The notes beneath the pieces are model-generated. The model made no database searches. It was not told the origin of the DNA and saw only the letters and a list, made by a program, of their open reading frames with translations. From the NCBI GenBank assembly GCA_930367205.1, contig OV884011.1, forward strand, positions 103,903,139 through 103,967,138: a stretch of DNA of 64,000 bases, in the 5' to 3' direction. This document shows, piece after piece, positions 10,601-23,800 of this stretch. How positions within the stretch are numbered: position 1 is the stretch's first letter; each line of letters opens with the position of its first letter. Source of the DNA: Acanthosoma haemorrhoidale (lineage: Eukaryota; Arthropoda; Insecta; Hemiptera; Acanthosomatidae). The translations under genes and the position numbers were made by a program.

Positions 10601-12879
10601 TTGTAAACAAGATGCAGGGTATTGTAACTGAAGCTACTATCATAACAGAAAATGAGAGAGTGGAACAGTTTTTATCCCACGGACACCACTCATCATTCGA
10701 CAGAAAATCCATCGGCTTTTGCAATGTCCAGTGGGACTTAAATTCTCCACCACGATCAACAATTCATAGGTGAGTGGAGAGAAATTAAGTACTGAGAAAT
10801 GGATTTGAGACCGCCATGTTTTTCCCATGGACCATTATGTCGCTTTCTCAAAGGAAGTTTTCCTTCTAGGATTTACTTTTTCACGGTCCTGGATGTTTAA
10901 GCAAAAACGTTTATAATCCTACTGACCGGCCCATTCGATTTTTGGCAGCCTGAGAAATTAATAATTTATTTTAAAAAAACAACTCAATATAATAACCTGC
11001 TAACGATTAACCTGTTCTTATTTTATTAGTTTCATCGATCATGGTGCCCCACGATGCGATGGTCACCTATGGGGTCCAGAAGATTAAACTGATTCAAAAG
11101 GTGCAGAACCTCCGGGAACTGCTTATATGAAGCAACTTGCAAAAAAATCAGATTTTACACTGACAGCACACCCCCCCCCCTCTATCATTAATGCCGTTAA
11201 ACAATAATTTTGATTTACGATTTAAATGAGAATTGTCTGTGTGATTTGCTTTATATGGGCCGTTCCCGGAGGTACTGCAAAACCGGTAAACCCGCGTCAG
11301 AGTCGGAGCAAGGTCCGATTTATTTCATTATTACCGCGAATTCATATAATATTTTATTTTATAGTTATTATTTCGGGCTTATAATCTTAATCGCCTGTAA
11401 ATACAATTATTTCGGTAGAACTTGTTTTGGTATAATTCATTCACTTCCTATCTAATAGATTGTGATTGATAAATACCTGGGTATGCAACTTTTGTTTGTT
11501 GTCACAAGAACTGCTGAATGAATTTTGAAAATTGATATGTGCTGGGTTAAGGTAATAGTTGCTCACCATTGATCTAATGTACATATGAATTATTTCATTG
11601 TAAAACTGTTGATTGAATTGGTTTTAACTTGACAACACCCAGTTATTTTTTAGACAAAGCCATTCTTCTACTTGTAGTCTTCTGATCTGCAGATCTCTTC
11701 GGTGCATTTTTCCCTAGGTCGCCCTATTTTGAGGTCCTCTGGGGGTTTTAAAGTTTTGTCTTAATTGAATGCAAATGTTTTTCTGCGTGTTAACCATTTA
11801 TCTTACGTTCTATGGCCATACTTTTGGTAAATTTATAGTCTCGAGAAAGGGCAGGGCTCTTATAAATAAATTGTTTTTCTTAGTTTGCAGTTTTTAGTTT
11901 TTGTCTGGCACCTACTTGTATCCACACGAAGCAGTTTAGATAAATCATCAAAACCTATCCAAATGAGTTTCATTTGGTTTATCGTTCCATGGAACTATCT
12001 TATTGTGTGCAAACTGCCCTGAACTTGCAGGGAAAGTAACGTTAATAGAGCAAGACACTCAACGAGCAACACGAGAATCGATCAGAAGATGCTAAGAATC
12101 AAACAGTATTCAGTCTGACTTTCAAAAGTGTCTCCCAATCATTTACCTCGATTCTATCAATTTCATATTGTCGATTGATCAAACATTTTAGAGGCATTAA
12201 AATACCATTATAATTTAAGTTAAATTCACTATGATAAAATAGAACACTTTGTTTTTTTCGATATACGATTGCAACGGTATTATACAGTTATAAATTTACG
12301 TATATTTATATAGGTATAATAATGTAGCATATTTAGCACTAAATTTACAGTAAATATTTATTCAATAGAAAATTCTAAACGTGGAGTAAAAATAACAATA
12401 AAGTAAAAATAAATAATTATATAAAACTCATCAAGCATTGTTTCCATCCATCAACACATATAAAAAAAGGTATTTTTTTCTGATTGATTAAATGTACCTC
12501 TTAAATTAACACTACGTTATTTATTAAAAAAATATTTGAAAATAAATTAATACGTTGTTTAAAACTTATTTTTTTTAAAAAAAAGTGGGTTTTTTCTAAT
12601 AATTGTGAAAACGATCTTTTTTCACTTTCATGTTTCTTTATTTCTCATTTCCTAATTAAAATTTTACCACGAGCTCAATATCCTAAGATACTAAAATGGG
12701 TACATGATTACTTTAATAGAAGGATGATTCCAATTTTTGGTTCAACAGAGAAAAAAAAGTAGTAATGTAAAAGAAACTAAAGGCTAAAAAAAAGAAAAAA
12801 AAGTATTAATTATTTTGTTATGGCATTGATCCAACTATTTTGGTCTGCAATGATTTATGCCAATGAAAAATCTATTGAC
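7641..12879. other. AT-rich intergenic DNA, no gene recognised
   Basis: Only short, unconvincing ORFs occur (10037-10237, 10282-10491, 10640-10828, 11210-11455). A weak resemblance to LTR-element pol near 10030-10830 is not strong enough to call. A hairpin cluster at 9078-9116 is listed separately. A run of 11 C lies near 11169. Confidence 0.5.
9078..9116. repeat. Cluster of GATACC/GGTATC hairpins
   Basis: In about 40 bases the hexamer pair GGTATC/GATACC recurs in alternating orientation. It forms nested inverted repeats, including GATACCTT-ACG-AAGGTATC (8-bp stem, 3-base loop) and GGTATC-AGTATTG-GATACC. No flanking target duplication was found. It could be a MITE end or a chance hairpin. 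Confidence 0.4.
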
Positions 12880-12940
12880 AGGGTCTGAGCTCAAACCTTC
12901 CATGACCTGTCTCGTCTCTTAAGTCATCACTGCGCGATAG
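12880..12940 (-). repeat. tRNA-like SINE head
   Basis: On the minus strand an A-box-like CGCGCAGTGATGACTTAAGAG (about 12916-12937) is followed by a B-box-like GGTTTGAGCTCAGACC (12882-12897) at tRNA-like spacing. A cloverleaf is not conserved, so this is a tRNA-derived SINE remnant and not a working tRNA gene. Confidence 0.4.
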
Positions 12941-14399
12941 TTGCCCTTGACAATTTAAAATCTCTTCAGCTGTACTCTCGCAACGTTCTAAAATTTCACA
13001 ACAGCTCGCAATGAATGGAATAATCATCTAGAAGCACAGCCAGAAATTTACACTATCCATCAGATATAAGAAGAGTAACGTACGTTCATATTATAACATT
13101 TTGAGTTTCCTCAAATATGTTATTATGCTTTGTTCAAATTGAGTTCGTTTAATTTGGCGAACCATCTTGATCACTAGTTATTTAATGTATACAATAATTT
13201 CTGAACAGTAGCTCAGTATGCACCAGATTTGACCAGAGACTGTTTTAAGGGAGCCTCCTGTCCATGCCTGCCAGTGGAGAGATAGTGGTGAAGGTACATA
13301 GGCCTGGTTCGGCCACTAGCAGATCTGCTGCCACTTTCTATTCAGGTGGCGGTCAGGGTTTGTCGGAAGTGTGACTGAATACAGTCTGTTTGTATTAGTT
13401 ACCTTGTAGTCTGGTGTGGAATGCCTGATATCTCAGTCGTATCTTGTCATTTATTTTAAATGTATTCGGTTTGATACGTGAAATGTCTTTGAACTATTTT
13501 TTTTTTTTTTAACGACAAAGGTGGTGGTATAGTAAAGTGTACATGAAACCACTTCATGCTGAGTTATAGGTCCAAATTCCTATACGAGCGATGATTATCA
13601 AGAAATGGGTTGTTCCCGACATTCCTGTTCTTCCCGTAATTGATAACGGAACAGACACTAATTTATATTTTACTTATTGCAACAAAATAATCAGACTCTG
13701 TATTAATATTTATATTAAAGTGGCCTTCCTAGATTTCGGCCATAGTAAGTACGCGGTGCTAGGCCGTTACCTAACTAGATCTATAAAATTTTCTCGAACA
13801 GATTTACCACCGTTAAATTCAATTAGCTTCTCAGTTACTGACTGAATGGGAGCCAAAAATTGAACCCGGTTATCGAAACTAGGCTTTTGAAAATTGATAA
13901 TCAATGTATTAAGACAATTTTTTATTTTATCAGAAATATGATTTAATTTCATTCTTTCGGTTATCTTTTTATTCTTCTCTTTTGGGATCATAAACGGAAG
14001 AGATCTGCTATGTTTACTTACGTGAATACCATTATATTAATGTATCTAATATATTCAACAGTATCCAAATACACAAAATGTAGGCAGATACGTAACAAAT
14101 GTATCTTTCTACGGATACATATATCCTTTTTATATCTACCTTACTTACCCTCTGCCCGATTTATGCTCCAGTCGATAATTAAAATATTTAATTTAAAAGG
14201 GATTTCGTTTAATTATTCTAACTGCTAGATTTGATTATTCTAACAAATTCTGAGCGTATTTCATTAGGGTAAACTGGTTATAAAATATGATTCCTCAATA
14301 ATATTTGAATTTAATACTGTTCCAATTGCTTCTAGCCGAAAGTAATAAATTGACTTGATGATCAATGGGAGGGATTTCTTTTATACAAATAAAATATAC
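12941..14399. other. Intergenic DNA, no gene recognised
   Basis: Two overlapping ORFs (13591-13845 plus, 13767-13991 minus) match nothing I know. A GC-richer patch at 13230-13400 looks repeat-derived but has no recognisable family. Confidence 0.4.
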
Positions 14400-14738
14400 A
14401 CTACGATATGTTTTTATTAAAACGAAAATATATTCTTATAATACAACGATGTCTTTGTGAATGAGAAGTCCGGGCTTAGATTCTCTCAATCAGCGTCTCA
14501 GCAAGCGATACTTCCGTCCTAGGTCTCCACCAAGGATAGACAGAAATCCGTTTTCTGTAGTCACTCCAGACAAAAGTGAGATGTTCACGGGGACCACTCG
14601 AAGAAAAGAATGAGAAGGAGCCGCCACCTCCTACCCTTTATAAGTAGCCCTCCTTGGCCCACTTTCTAGATTTATAGGGCGTGTGGCTTTTCTTTGGTTT
14701 CTGTTTATTTCTTTGTTTTAAAAAAGTATTTTTTAACA
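14400..14738 (-). repeat. LTR-like promoter region preceded by a polypurine tract
   Basis: On the minus strand AAAGGAGG, a short polypurine tract, is directly followed by TGTTAAAAAATAC at 14738. A TATA-like ACTTATAAAGG follows near 14640, then about 200 GC-richer bases, then AATAAAAAC near 14420. PPT, TG start, TATA and poly(A) signal in this order suggest the 3' LTR of a minus-strand retroelement. Its 3' limit and the body of the element are not recognisable. Confidence 0.4.
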
Positions 14739-14837
14739 CCTCCTTTGAACCAAGCGTACGTAGCACTTTGGCCACTCTCATCTAGTCATTTATTATTTTA
14801 TGATTTAATTTTTATTTCAATAAAAAATATGTGATTA

Positions 14838-14915
14838 CGGTGAGATTTGATCTTCCGGTAGCTACACCGGAGTCTATGACGGTGCCAGTCGGCTAATACC
14901 ACCTCACTAACCATG
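14838..14915 (-). repeat. tRNA-like SINE head
   Basis: On the minus strand the A-box TAGCCGACTGG (14885-14895) and B-box-like AGATCAAATCTC (14842-14853) are about 32 bases apart, as in a tRNA gene with internal Pol III promoter. No intact cloverleaf is seen. It is most likely a tRNA-derived SINE. Confidence 0.45.
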
Positions 14916-17900
14916 TTGTCTTCTGCGTGTTCTTATCTAGAATCAAACGAACCACGAGCAGATACTGGCCAATATGGCCGACTTCTGTGTGTGTTATATT
15001 CTAAAACACACACTGAGGGAGTATATTAAGTAATTTACTCACTTATCGAGGGCTCCCTCGTGACCAGCTCACATAAGTTGCCTGTGAGACACTTTTAAAG
15101 CGTAACGAAACTCTATGAACTGTAGTAATTGGTGTAAATATGAAGAGCTGTAATAGATGTGTGTTATCAATAATGGCGCATACGCAGAAACTTCATCTTC
15201 AACTTGTCGCTGCATCTCAAACTAATGTGTCCTCCATCCAGCTCTGCTGTACGGTGCCCCGCAATATACAGACTTAAATGATCTACAAATTAATAAAAAA
15301 TCAAGTGCTATCAAAAATACTCTGCTGTAAATTATCTTAATTTTTTTTCTTACATTCACTGCTACATACACACACTCACATACATTCACTCTAGATTAGA
15401 TGTCAAACAACTGGGTAAAATATTAAATATACTTACACTCGTCACTTATCACTCAATTTTTAATTAAGAAGAGGGGGGGGTATACTAAAAAGAGACTTGT
15501 CGATCGTTAGCCGCGATTTATCGCAAACAAATTTATCAGCTTCAGTCTTGTTTTTTAATGAAATATCGGGATAATGAACAGCTGCTTGGCCAACAAGGAG
15601 TTCAACGAGCGATCTCCGACGGCTTATATATAAATGATAGTTGATTATTTTATTTATAAATCAATTTTTAAAAAAAATATAAATATATCAAAATTTAATA
15701 CGTAGTTTATGTAATTTGTGAAAACGTGTACTGGTTGCCCTTTAGATGAACAAAACCGACAGCGCCGGATGATCCGTTGTGTTGGTTGAGGGGGCTCCTG
15801 TTGCACAGTCACTATGTAATGGTTCATCCTCCTCCCACCTATTAATCTAATTATTAAGAGATTGTTAGTTAGTAGAGCGCCCATTGTTCGAAGTGAATAC
15901 AATCGATTCTAACGTCTTTTGTTGCTGCATTCCTCTTCACCGGATGGTTCTTTATCGGACAACAAGGTAGGAACTTGTATTGTACCCGTTAGCACAGAAA
16001 AAGTAACGTTCTAATCCTTACCAGGGGCGACCCACTACTAACTTTTTACGTTCAACGTGTCTTTCTAACACCACAGCCGCATATTAAGATCTAATTTCCG
16101 AGGAACTTGGCAAAGCAGTAAGTGGTCGGCCTAAAACAACTGCAAATAAGAAAGAGCTCCTTGGAAACTAGACGTTGATGACCTGCTAGAATATGGAAAT
16201 GATAGAGCTAAACATCGAAGACCTGCCAGAAGGCGGAAATGATAGAACTCGAGTTCTGCTTTAAGATAAGTGCAAATATAGATTACTGCAAAAGTCTCGA
16301 CCTCATGGTATGAGATTATTCTTCATACATAATAAAAAAATATATAAATAACTTTATTGGGAGATATGTAAATTAATAAAAAATGCTAGAATTTAACTGT
16401 AACTATGTCCCGCTTTACGTACACATGAAATTGGAATCTAATGAGCAGCCCAACGCACACAACAATGTACGAGAAAGTATTGTGACTATCTAACTCTGTG
16501 TCTCAAAGCCATTACAGGTCCGTGGTTTCCTTAACTACGTCTCCTTAGTCTGGCGAACTAGTTCTCCATCATATAACTCCCATGAGATTTAGATCTGCCA
16601 TTCACATGCGGGAAGCCGTGGTCTTCCTCTTCTCCCCTTCCTACCAATAATTGTTGGAATCACTGCTAGAAGAAAATATTCTTTTGTTGCTATAGACCAA
16701 AAAAAGCTATAAAATAAAATAAAATAAAAGCTGCCGCATTGGAGATAACGTCTTAAGCGCAATCAAAATTCGCTTTCTTTGGCTAAAATAAGCGAGATTA
16801 CATACGAACAAAAAGAATAATTGCTTATTGGCGTGGTTCTGAATTTCTTCAGTAAGTGAGTTAAGCTAGACGGAAAAATGATTCTGGGGAGGTGGGAATT
16901 TGCCGTGAAGTACTTCTGATATAAACAAAAACAGTTCATAGAACCTACATCAAACCCAACACCCTTTATTTTGCCATCTAATATTACGTTTACTTTAATT
17001 AAATTAAAGATGAACATCTAACTTAAAAAAAAAAATCGTAAGCCTTTTGAACAAAAATTAAATTAAATTATGCATAGATTACTTATAAATATGCGTAGAA
17101 GACCGGATATGCAACATAGAAATTTACTAAAAGATTTAGATTAAGTTGATTCGTGAAGATATATACTCATGTTGTTGAAAAAATTATGGAAAAAAAATAT
17201 GCACTTTCATACAAATCCGGGCGTTCTTATCAGTTGGGGATCCACCAGGAGATAAGAGACAATGATTAACCTATTATAAATGTATTTATCTGAAAGTACC
17301 AACTGTTATGAGAGTAGTTACATTACAGTTGAGTATGGATTAATCAGGTACTTCCTTTTCCTCAGAAAGAAGCGTCATCTGTAAAGAAAAGTTGGAGAGA
17401 ACCTTGAGGAAAATTCATTGAGAATATGCATAGTCACAATAGGAAACATTTAAAATGCTTTGTATGCTTTTTGCCTAGCTGGCTAGTAACGTAGGGTATA
17501 GTGCTCGCCACACATGGTCCGGTAGGTAACAATAGCAGGTGACAATACAGGATGTTGTTAGCGTCGATCGATATGCAGGGTCAGGCTGTCTGGCTTCGTT
17601 GTAACGCCATATACTGTCATCATCCATATGTCATATTTGTAATTATTAACGTTGGTAACGAGTAATCGTTAAAAAATATTGAATTCGATGAAATACCTCT
17701 TGAAATCTCCATCAGATGACCAAACGCTCAGTGCTTTTTTTCACTCGAGCAGCGTCGGAATTTCATTGCGTACAAGTTACAAATACCTTTTCTTATTCGT
17801 GCCACGAAGTGTATTCACATCGATATTCGTCGTTGATCAACTCACCCAATCTTTAAAACTAGACTTAACCAGTTCCTTATCTCCGTCCAATCTAACATTT

Positions 17901-20249
17901 CATAATTCGTCATTACCATTTTTTTATGTATTTTTCCACTTCTTATTTTATAGCAACCTTTCAGGCTCTTTCCCTTCTTGTAAGAATTCCTACACTTTTT
18001 TTTTCCTCCTCGTCTCATTATGTTTTTATATTTTACTGTTGGTTCGTTGTAGGTATCACACATGTAGGAAAGAATAGGTCCTTTATTATTTGTACATTTA
18101 TAATTTTTTTTTGTCAGCTAGACATTCCTTTTTGTCATTCTTAGAAGCCAATGTACCCCGAACAAACTGGTTTTTTTTTCATTTCATTTGAAACTAATCT
18201 TTGAATGCGCAATCTCACTGTATGAGTTCCGTCACGTAGCTTTAGGCTGTCATATGTATTAAGTGCCTCACCGACCGAAGTAATCTTTATTTTAATGTAA
18301 TCACATTTAATGTATTGCTAATGGCAGATATTCTCAGCTAATATGATGTTTTGTAATATTAATATAAAACATTTATTTTTGTGCGAATTAAATATACTTC
18401 GGAGCATCTACATTGTTTTATTAAGTTAAATAACGTTCTCAATACCTCTGTTGAGGCTGTCTTTGAATATTTTTGTATTTGTTCGACAATATGTTGATTC
18501 ATTTAAAAGACCCTTGGACATTTCTCCAGTACATCTTATAAGAGCGGTCTACGTCTTTTAAATGTGAAATTTATAGTGCTCTAAGCAGTAATTAACCTAA
18601 TTTAAATTCAATATTTAAATGACACGGTTGGATTTGAAAGACTAACTAACCATTGCTAGACAGAGAAAGGTCTACGGCCAGCCGACCTTGACAGATGACA
18701 TTGTGCAATGAGGGAGCACGTGGGTGCACCTCAGCTCATCCGCGATCGGTACCTATATCTATATATTTATAGGAGTGACTGCATCTATCAGCTATTCCCA
18801 CATCTGCTTCAGTGTATCATATGGAATTATTTGGCAATTTTTGTCGCTTCTCCAGCTAATTCCTACATCCGTGAACAAAACTTATCGGTGTTGTCTCTTC
18901 TAAAGGCAGCACACTAACTTATGTAAACTTCATGAGATGGAAAGGTTTTACGATAACGGGTGAGTATTCACTTAGTATTTTGTGTAGTTGCCGAACCAGA
19001 AAATTGATTCTGCACTTTAAAATAGTTACAGGAAACGGTTTCTCATTTGACGCTTATATGTATTCATTTATATTTCACTAATCAATATTGATAACCATTT
19101 AATAATAATGTTTTTTTTTTGTGTAATAGATTATATTTATTAATGTTTATTTTCAAAATTATTTAAATATCTTGAAACTGTGAATTTAATTATATCTTGA
19201 ATCGTCATAATTTAATTTAATTATTATTTAATTATAATTGTAACCATTATGTACTTATATATAATATAAGGTTGTATATACTGATTGATTAATGGGTGTA
19301 GGAGTATAAAGGAGTATTTTTTTTTATCTAGGATAGCGTTACTTTGTGTTAGTGTTTAGCCTGAGAGTAACAAACGCTGACAGTTCTTCTTCCTGTACCA
19401 TTCTCAATGATTGGTGCGTTCAATGACAAACCAATGGTGTTGTTTCATACTTATCACGTTTTAAATATTAAAAATGTTTTACATGCATTTTTTGTCTATC
19501 TCTAAAAATTGTATTTAGTTAACGTGTCATATCTCTTCTGATGTTGACCATGCTACTTGCTGAACTGGGCCTGAACTGAGGTCAGCCTTTAAAATGTGGA
19601 AATTATTTTATTAGTTCTTAATTATGGAAGTGACAAAGATCCTTAGATCATAATGGAGTTTAATTGGAAACTATATTTTACAAATTTAACTAAAAGGTTT
19701 TTAATGGGAAATACTTGAAAGTTTCGAAGAAATGTTTCATGTCAAATGAGAAATGAAATGTTTAAGTACTTCATAATTTAGAAATTATTTAATATACATA
19801 TGGATAATGCCCATAAGAAATAGAAGCGCTTTTTTACATGGGGAGGCGTTTGGTAGATGAGAGAGATGCTCACTCCAATATACATATAATCGGGTCGTTT
19901 TCGCTTCGGATGCCGATGTCGTAAGTTGTATTATACTTAATCTCCAATGCTCCAGAATAACCACATACTGGAAAGTTCTAATACATATAGCTTAGAAATA
20001 ATCGTAAGGAACAAGTGAGGATGATATCGTTTTAAAATCATTAACGGTGGAAACATAATTAATACCCTTTGGAGTTAATAGATGTGGAATCTCCAAATAT
20101 ACACGGATAAGAGAATCTACCGCGTCTGGTTAAAGTGTAAATACCTACTTATAAAATAATTGGACTATATCTGCATGAGTAATTAAAATCTATTGATGTG
20201 ACAAATACAACTATTAGAACCACAGAATGGTAAAAATTGATGCACAAGA
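14916..20249. other. AT-rich intergenic DNA, no gene recognised
   Basis: The longest ORF (17679-18077, 132 aa, Ser/Phe-rich) lies in a T-rich stretch with no domain I recognise. A degenerate tandem pair of about 40 bp lies at 16172-16251. Several poly-T tracts occur. Nothing else could be supported. Confidence 0.5.
16172..16251 (+). repeat. Degenerate 40-bp tandem pair
   Basis: GTTGATGACCTGCTAGAATA at the first unit and ATCGAAGACCTGCCAGAAGG at the second are each followed by TGGAAATGATAGA or CGGAAATGATAGA. The two units are about 40 bp apart and roughly 75-80% alike. Origin unknown. Confidence 0.5.
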
Positions 20250-20400
20250 AAATATCCGATTTCACTTCTTAAGAATGTGTGGCAGGCCAAGCAAACGTTG
20301 AGTTGAAGACAAGAGGGTCAAGGGACGATGACAGGCAGGACCGGAAATGTGGCTGTTAGGAATTGAGAATATGACCTGAGCAACTTATGGGAAAATGGAG
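20250..20400 (+). pseudogene. RTE/LINE RT C-terminal fossil (weak)
   Basis: The plus strand reads HFLRMCGRPSKR, a stop, then VEDKRVKGR, a stop, then QAGPEMWLLGIENM. This follows the pattern of the C-terminal tail of RTE-like retrotransposons (H.lRM..R.pK..., then GRP..RW.d.ie). Two stops interrupt it. The similarity is a pattern judged by eye only. Confidence 0.3.
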
Positions 20401-22002
20401 AGACGGGCTACCATCCTCAATTGAAGCAGTTAATGTGTCGGAAAACATAATGCTTCTGTTCTTTTGGGCTGGAACCCAGAGCTCCTACTTAATAAGAAGT
20501 GGTTGTTACCACACCTACTCCCCGGGAACCCTTCGGTCGATTTGGTTACAATGGTATAAAACAATAATTAGGGCCTTATATAACATTTATTAGGCCTTTT
20601 ACTTAACAAGGAAGCATTATCAAATTAGCACGTAAACGTAGTCCTGTCGGTAACAGGACTGCGGACACGGAGGGGAATTAGGTTATGAAAGAGGCCGAGG
20701 ATGACTGGAGGGAAAACTTTTCAATTGTCGCTTATCTAGCTATAACTTTCTCTAAAGCAGCTGTGGGAAAACTGCTTGTATCTCTTAAAAATGTAGGAAC
20801 TGATCTGAAACTGTAGTTGGCCTATCGCAAGTGACCGTCGCAAAGAGTGGATTTACATGAAGAAGGGTAGAAAGGGCAAAATAATAGCTCTCTCAACTAA
20901 GAGTCTCAAATATGGATATGGAGATATGGAGATTTGAGGTGAAACTCATTCTATAGATGCTTACAATTAAAAAAACGTCAGCCATAAAGCGTTGAAACCA
21001 TCTTCCTACCCATCACTTCCAAAATAAATTAAATCCACAACTCGACAACCCTTTGAAAGAGCAGGTACAAAGAGGTTTCCGTTGTATATGTTAGGTGGCA
21101 CCGATGTCTTCATGATCTGTGGTCCAATCGTTTAATATTTCTATAGTCTGGAATCCCTATTTTTGTATTTAAATGATTAATTTCCTAGTCACTCCTATTG
21201 CCTGCTAGTTACCTTTCTGCTATCTGAGTCGAGCCTGAGCAGATCTCTCCTTTCCCGCCAGAAAAAAAATCCATCCAGGAGAGCTTGATAAACAATAAGA
21301 AGTTTCGATTCAAGATCGCTAAACATGACATGGAAAGCCTATCCTAAATAAAATGACATAAAATATAACGTATAAACCTTGTTTGTTGGAAGTGGAACGA
21401 TGACCTGCGGCAACCTTTCCCCACGACAAAGCGTAACTTTAGCCCAGGAGAAATAGAAGGTCACCACAATAACAGGAAGTCATTATTACAAACCTTTTGT
21501 GCTATAGTAGAGAAATATTTACATACATCAACTAGCAACAATTTTTACACAGCTTTTTAAGCAGAGGAAAGTTGATAGTACAAAACAGATAATTGGACAT
21601 ATTATGGCAGTAATTGATATTGAATGTTTCTTAGCTATTAGAAGAAATAATTTTATTACACAAGCTGCTATATGAAACTAGAATTTTTAGAAATTTGGAC
21701 CTAAAGGAGGAACCCAAGTTTTTTATTTTGACAATTTATTTCAGGAATTCTTTTCATTTTATTTATTAATAGGCCATTTCGGTCACTAAGTGTCACTTTT
21801 TCAACAAATATAAAAGTTTGTTAATACTTAAAATACTAATAAAAAAAAATATTTAAAAGGAGTGCAGTTTAATAAATAAAGTACTATTTCTATTGTTGGT
21901 TGTCAAATATTTTTTGTAATATCTTTTAAATATTGTTTGTGTTACTGTATTTAATGTATCCTTAACTATGGAGACAAAATAAAACTTAAAATTCTTTTTT
22001 GT
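20401..22002. other. Intergenic DNA, nothing recognised
   Basis: Only short ORFs without recognisable domains. No structured repeat was found by eye. Confidence 0.4.
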
Positions 22003-22075
22003 TGTGGTATAGTTCCAACTAGGCAATGTGGGAGGTCGAGAATCCGAGTCTTCGATCCTGTCAGTATTTTCCCTG
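22003..22075 (+). repeat. tRNA-like SINE head
   Basis: An A-box-like TGGTATAGTTCCAACTAGG (22005-22023) and a B-box-like GTCTTCGATCCTG (22048-22060) lie at tRNA-like spacing. It resembles in layout the minus-strand copy near 14840-14915. Confidence 0.4.
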
Positions 22076-22937
22076 GCTGCTAATTATTGCTAATTATTTT
22101 ATATACTTCCAGTTATTGGTTTTTAACCAAAATTAATCAGCATATTTCGAGTTGCAGTGGAAGATACTTAAGAAATATTTTTAAGACCATTAGCGTAGGA
22201 CAAAACCTCAAAGGAATTTCGAGCTCAGTTATTTAGCATAACCCCCTTCATAAATGAGTTATAATATAACTTAAATGTAAGATTAAACCTTTAACCATTG
22301 ACGAAGAACGAGGAGAGACGACTCGACCTGTCCCAAGGCCATTTCAATATACCCGCCTGCCGCGGTATCAGTCCTATCACTCAGTTCAATGTTACCTACT
22401 TGCTCCTATCTTATCTCAGAAGTAGGGACGCACACATTGCTTATCACAGTTTATAACTCATCCTGTCTTATCGCTGTGTCACCACTACAGAAAACTGTTG
22501 AGTTATTATAGCAAAAGGTAACTAGTCCGTTGTCAGTAGGACTTCTCTGAATCGCCAGGCCAGATGAAGAAATTATCTTTAACATGTACAGGAAAAATGG
22601 TGGGATAAAAGTTCAGTATCTGATGAATTAGTCAAAATCGGAGAAATATAAAAATAGATATGCTGAAATGCAATAAAAATATGTCTTACTGAAATGGGAA
22701 ATACAAACTTATCAGTACTTTTATAAGTTAATAAAGAATTTCCCCTAAAGCTCACTGCAAAATGTTTCCGGGTTACAACACAATATTTTTTTTGAACCCC
22801 TTGGTTTCAAAACTATATAAACAAAAACTCATTCCTCAGGACAATACGAATACAGAATAATATTTTAAAGAAGACACTGTGAGGGTTACGACTTACTGAT
22901 TGTATAGTTTCTTTTCTTTTCGTGTATTTCATACATA
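22076..22937. other. AT-rich DNA, nothing recognised
   Basis: No supportable gene. A short GC-richer patch at 22310-22450 has no recognisable coding content. Confidence 0.4.
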
Positions 22938-23800
22938 TAATACCCCACAAAAAAAGTGGGGTACTTCGCAAAAAATCCAATATTTGCTTCCTAATAGAAT
23001 TATTTCGACTTTCCATTCTTTTCAAATTAATATTAACGTTTTCAGTGATACGGGGCTATAAATATGAATGAAACCCCCAATAAATATTCAAAAACTATAT
23101 TTTTAAAAAATATACAAAAACTTCAATTTTGATTTCTTATGGATATCTCTAAAACTGCAAATTTTTAAATTTTAATTTAAAAAATGGTTTTGGCGGTCGA
23201 GCAAGTAGCTCGTGTTGTTGCTTTAGTGGAAAGCGATCGAAGCCAAAGATATTCAGCCCGTGAATTGGGTTTACATGAAACTACTGTTCGGAGACCAGTT
23301 ACACGTTACTATGAGACATGTTTGTGCCATCACAGACCCGGATCAGGCCGGCCACGAGTGACAGAGCCAAGCGAGGACCGGTTTATTGTACTACACACAC
23401 TTCGGAATCGGTTTTCAACTGTTACTGCGGTTGCGCTCAACTTCTTAGTGCAAATCGGGGAGTAACAATATGCAGAAACTGTTAAAATAAGAGTTGCTGA
23501 AGTAAATTTAAACCCTCAGATACCAGCATCAGAGCCATTGTTGACCAGAGAAGGTTTGGAATTTGCTCGGGAACACGTTAAGTGGACTGAAAACGAAAGG
23601 AGCAACATGTTTTTTTCATATGAGTCACGCTGCCCTCTTATTGCACCAGATAAACGGATAGGAGTTTACCGAAGGCCCGGTGAGCGCTACGCTAGAGTGT
23701 AATGTCACATTACATGTGTAATAGAAGTGTTAGGTTGGGAATTTCTTCTTGGACAGCGAACACAGAGCTCTACGATGTTCTTTGAGGATTTGAACAAGTC
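22938..23800 (+). mobile_element. Tc1-like DNA transposon, copy A
   Basis: A terminal inverted repeat region begins at about 22938 with ATACCCCACAAAAAAAG and contains TTGCTTCCTAATAGAATTAT (22983 on). The same terminal sequence bounds copy B at 61711-62330. A transposase fossil starts at 23184. I could not find the right-hand terminal repeat, so the element is incomplete or interrupted on the right. Confidence 0.7.
23184..23800 (+). pseudogene. Tc1-family transposase fossil
   Basis: The first ORF (23184-23465) is the paired-like helix-turn-helix DNA-binding half: MVLAVEQVARVVALVESDRS at the start and GSGRPRVTEPSEDRF at its end. After a stop at about 23463 and a frame change, the catalytic core appears as FFSYESRCPLIAPDKRI followed by VYRRPGERYARV, where family members have FSDES. 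The first catalytic Asp is therefore replaced by Tyr here. A further piece (SVRLGISSWTANTEL) follows after a frameshift near 23720. It cannot encode an active transposase. Confidence 0.8.

Noticed and set aside
10030..10830. Pieces such as MTLPFKSALNQHED and VQWDLNSPPRSTIH that recall BEL/Pao pol
   Set aside because: The matches are short, interrupted by stops and without catalytic motifs; I cannot support an element call.
17679..18077. 132-aa ORF
   Set aside because: Composition follows a T-rich stretch; no domain, no signal of selection and no neighbouring exon evidence.
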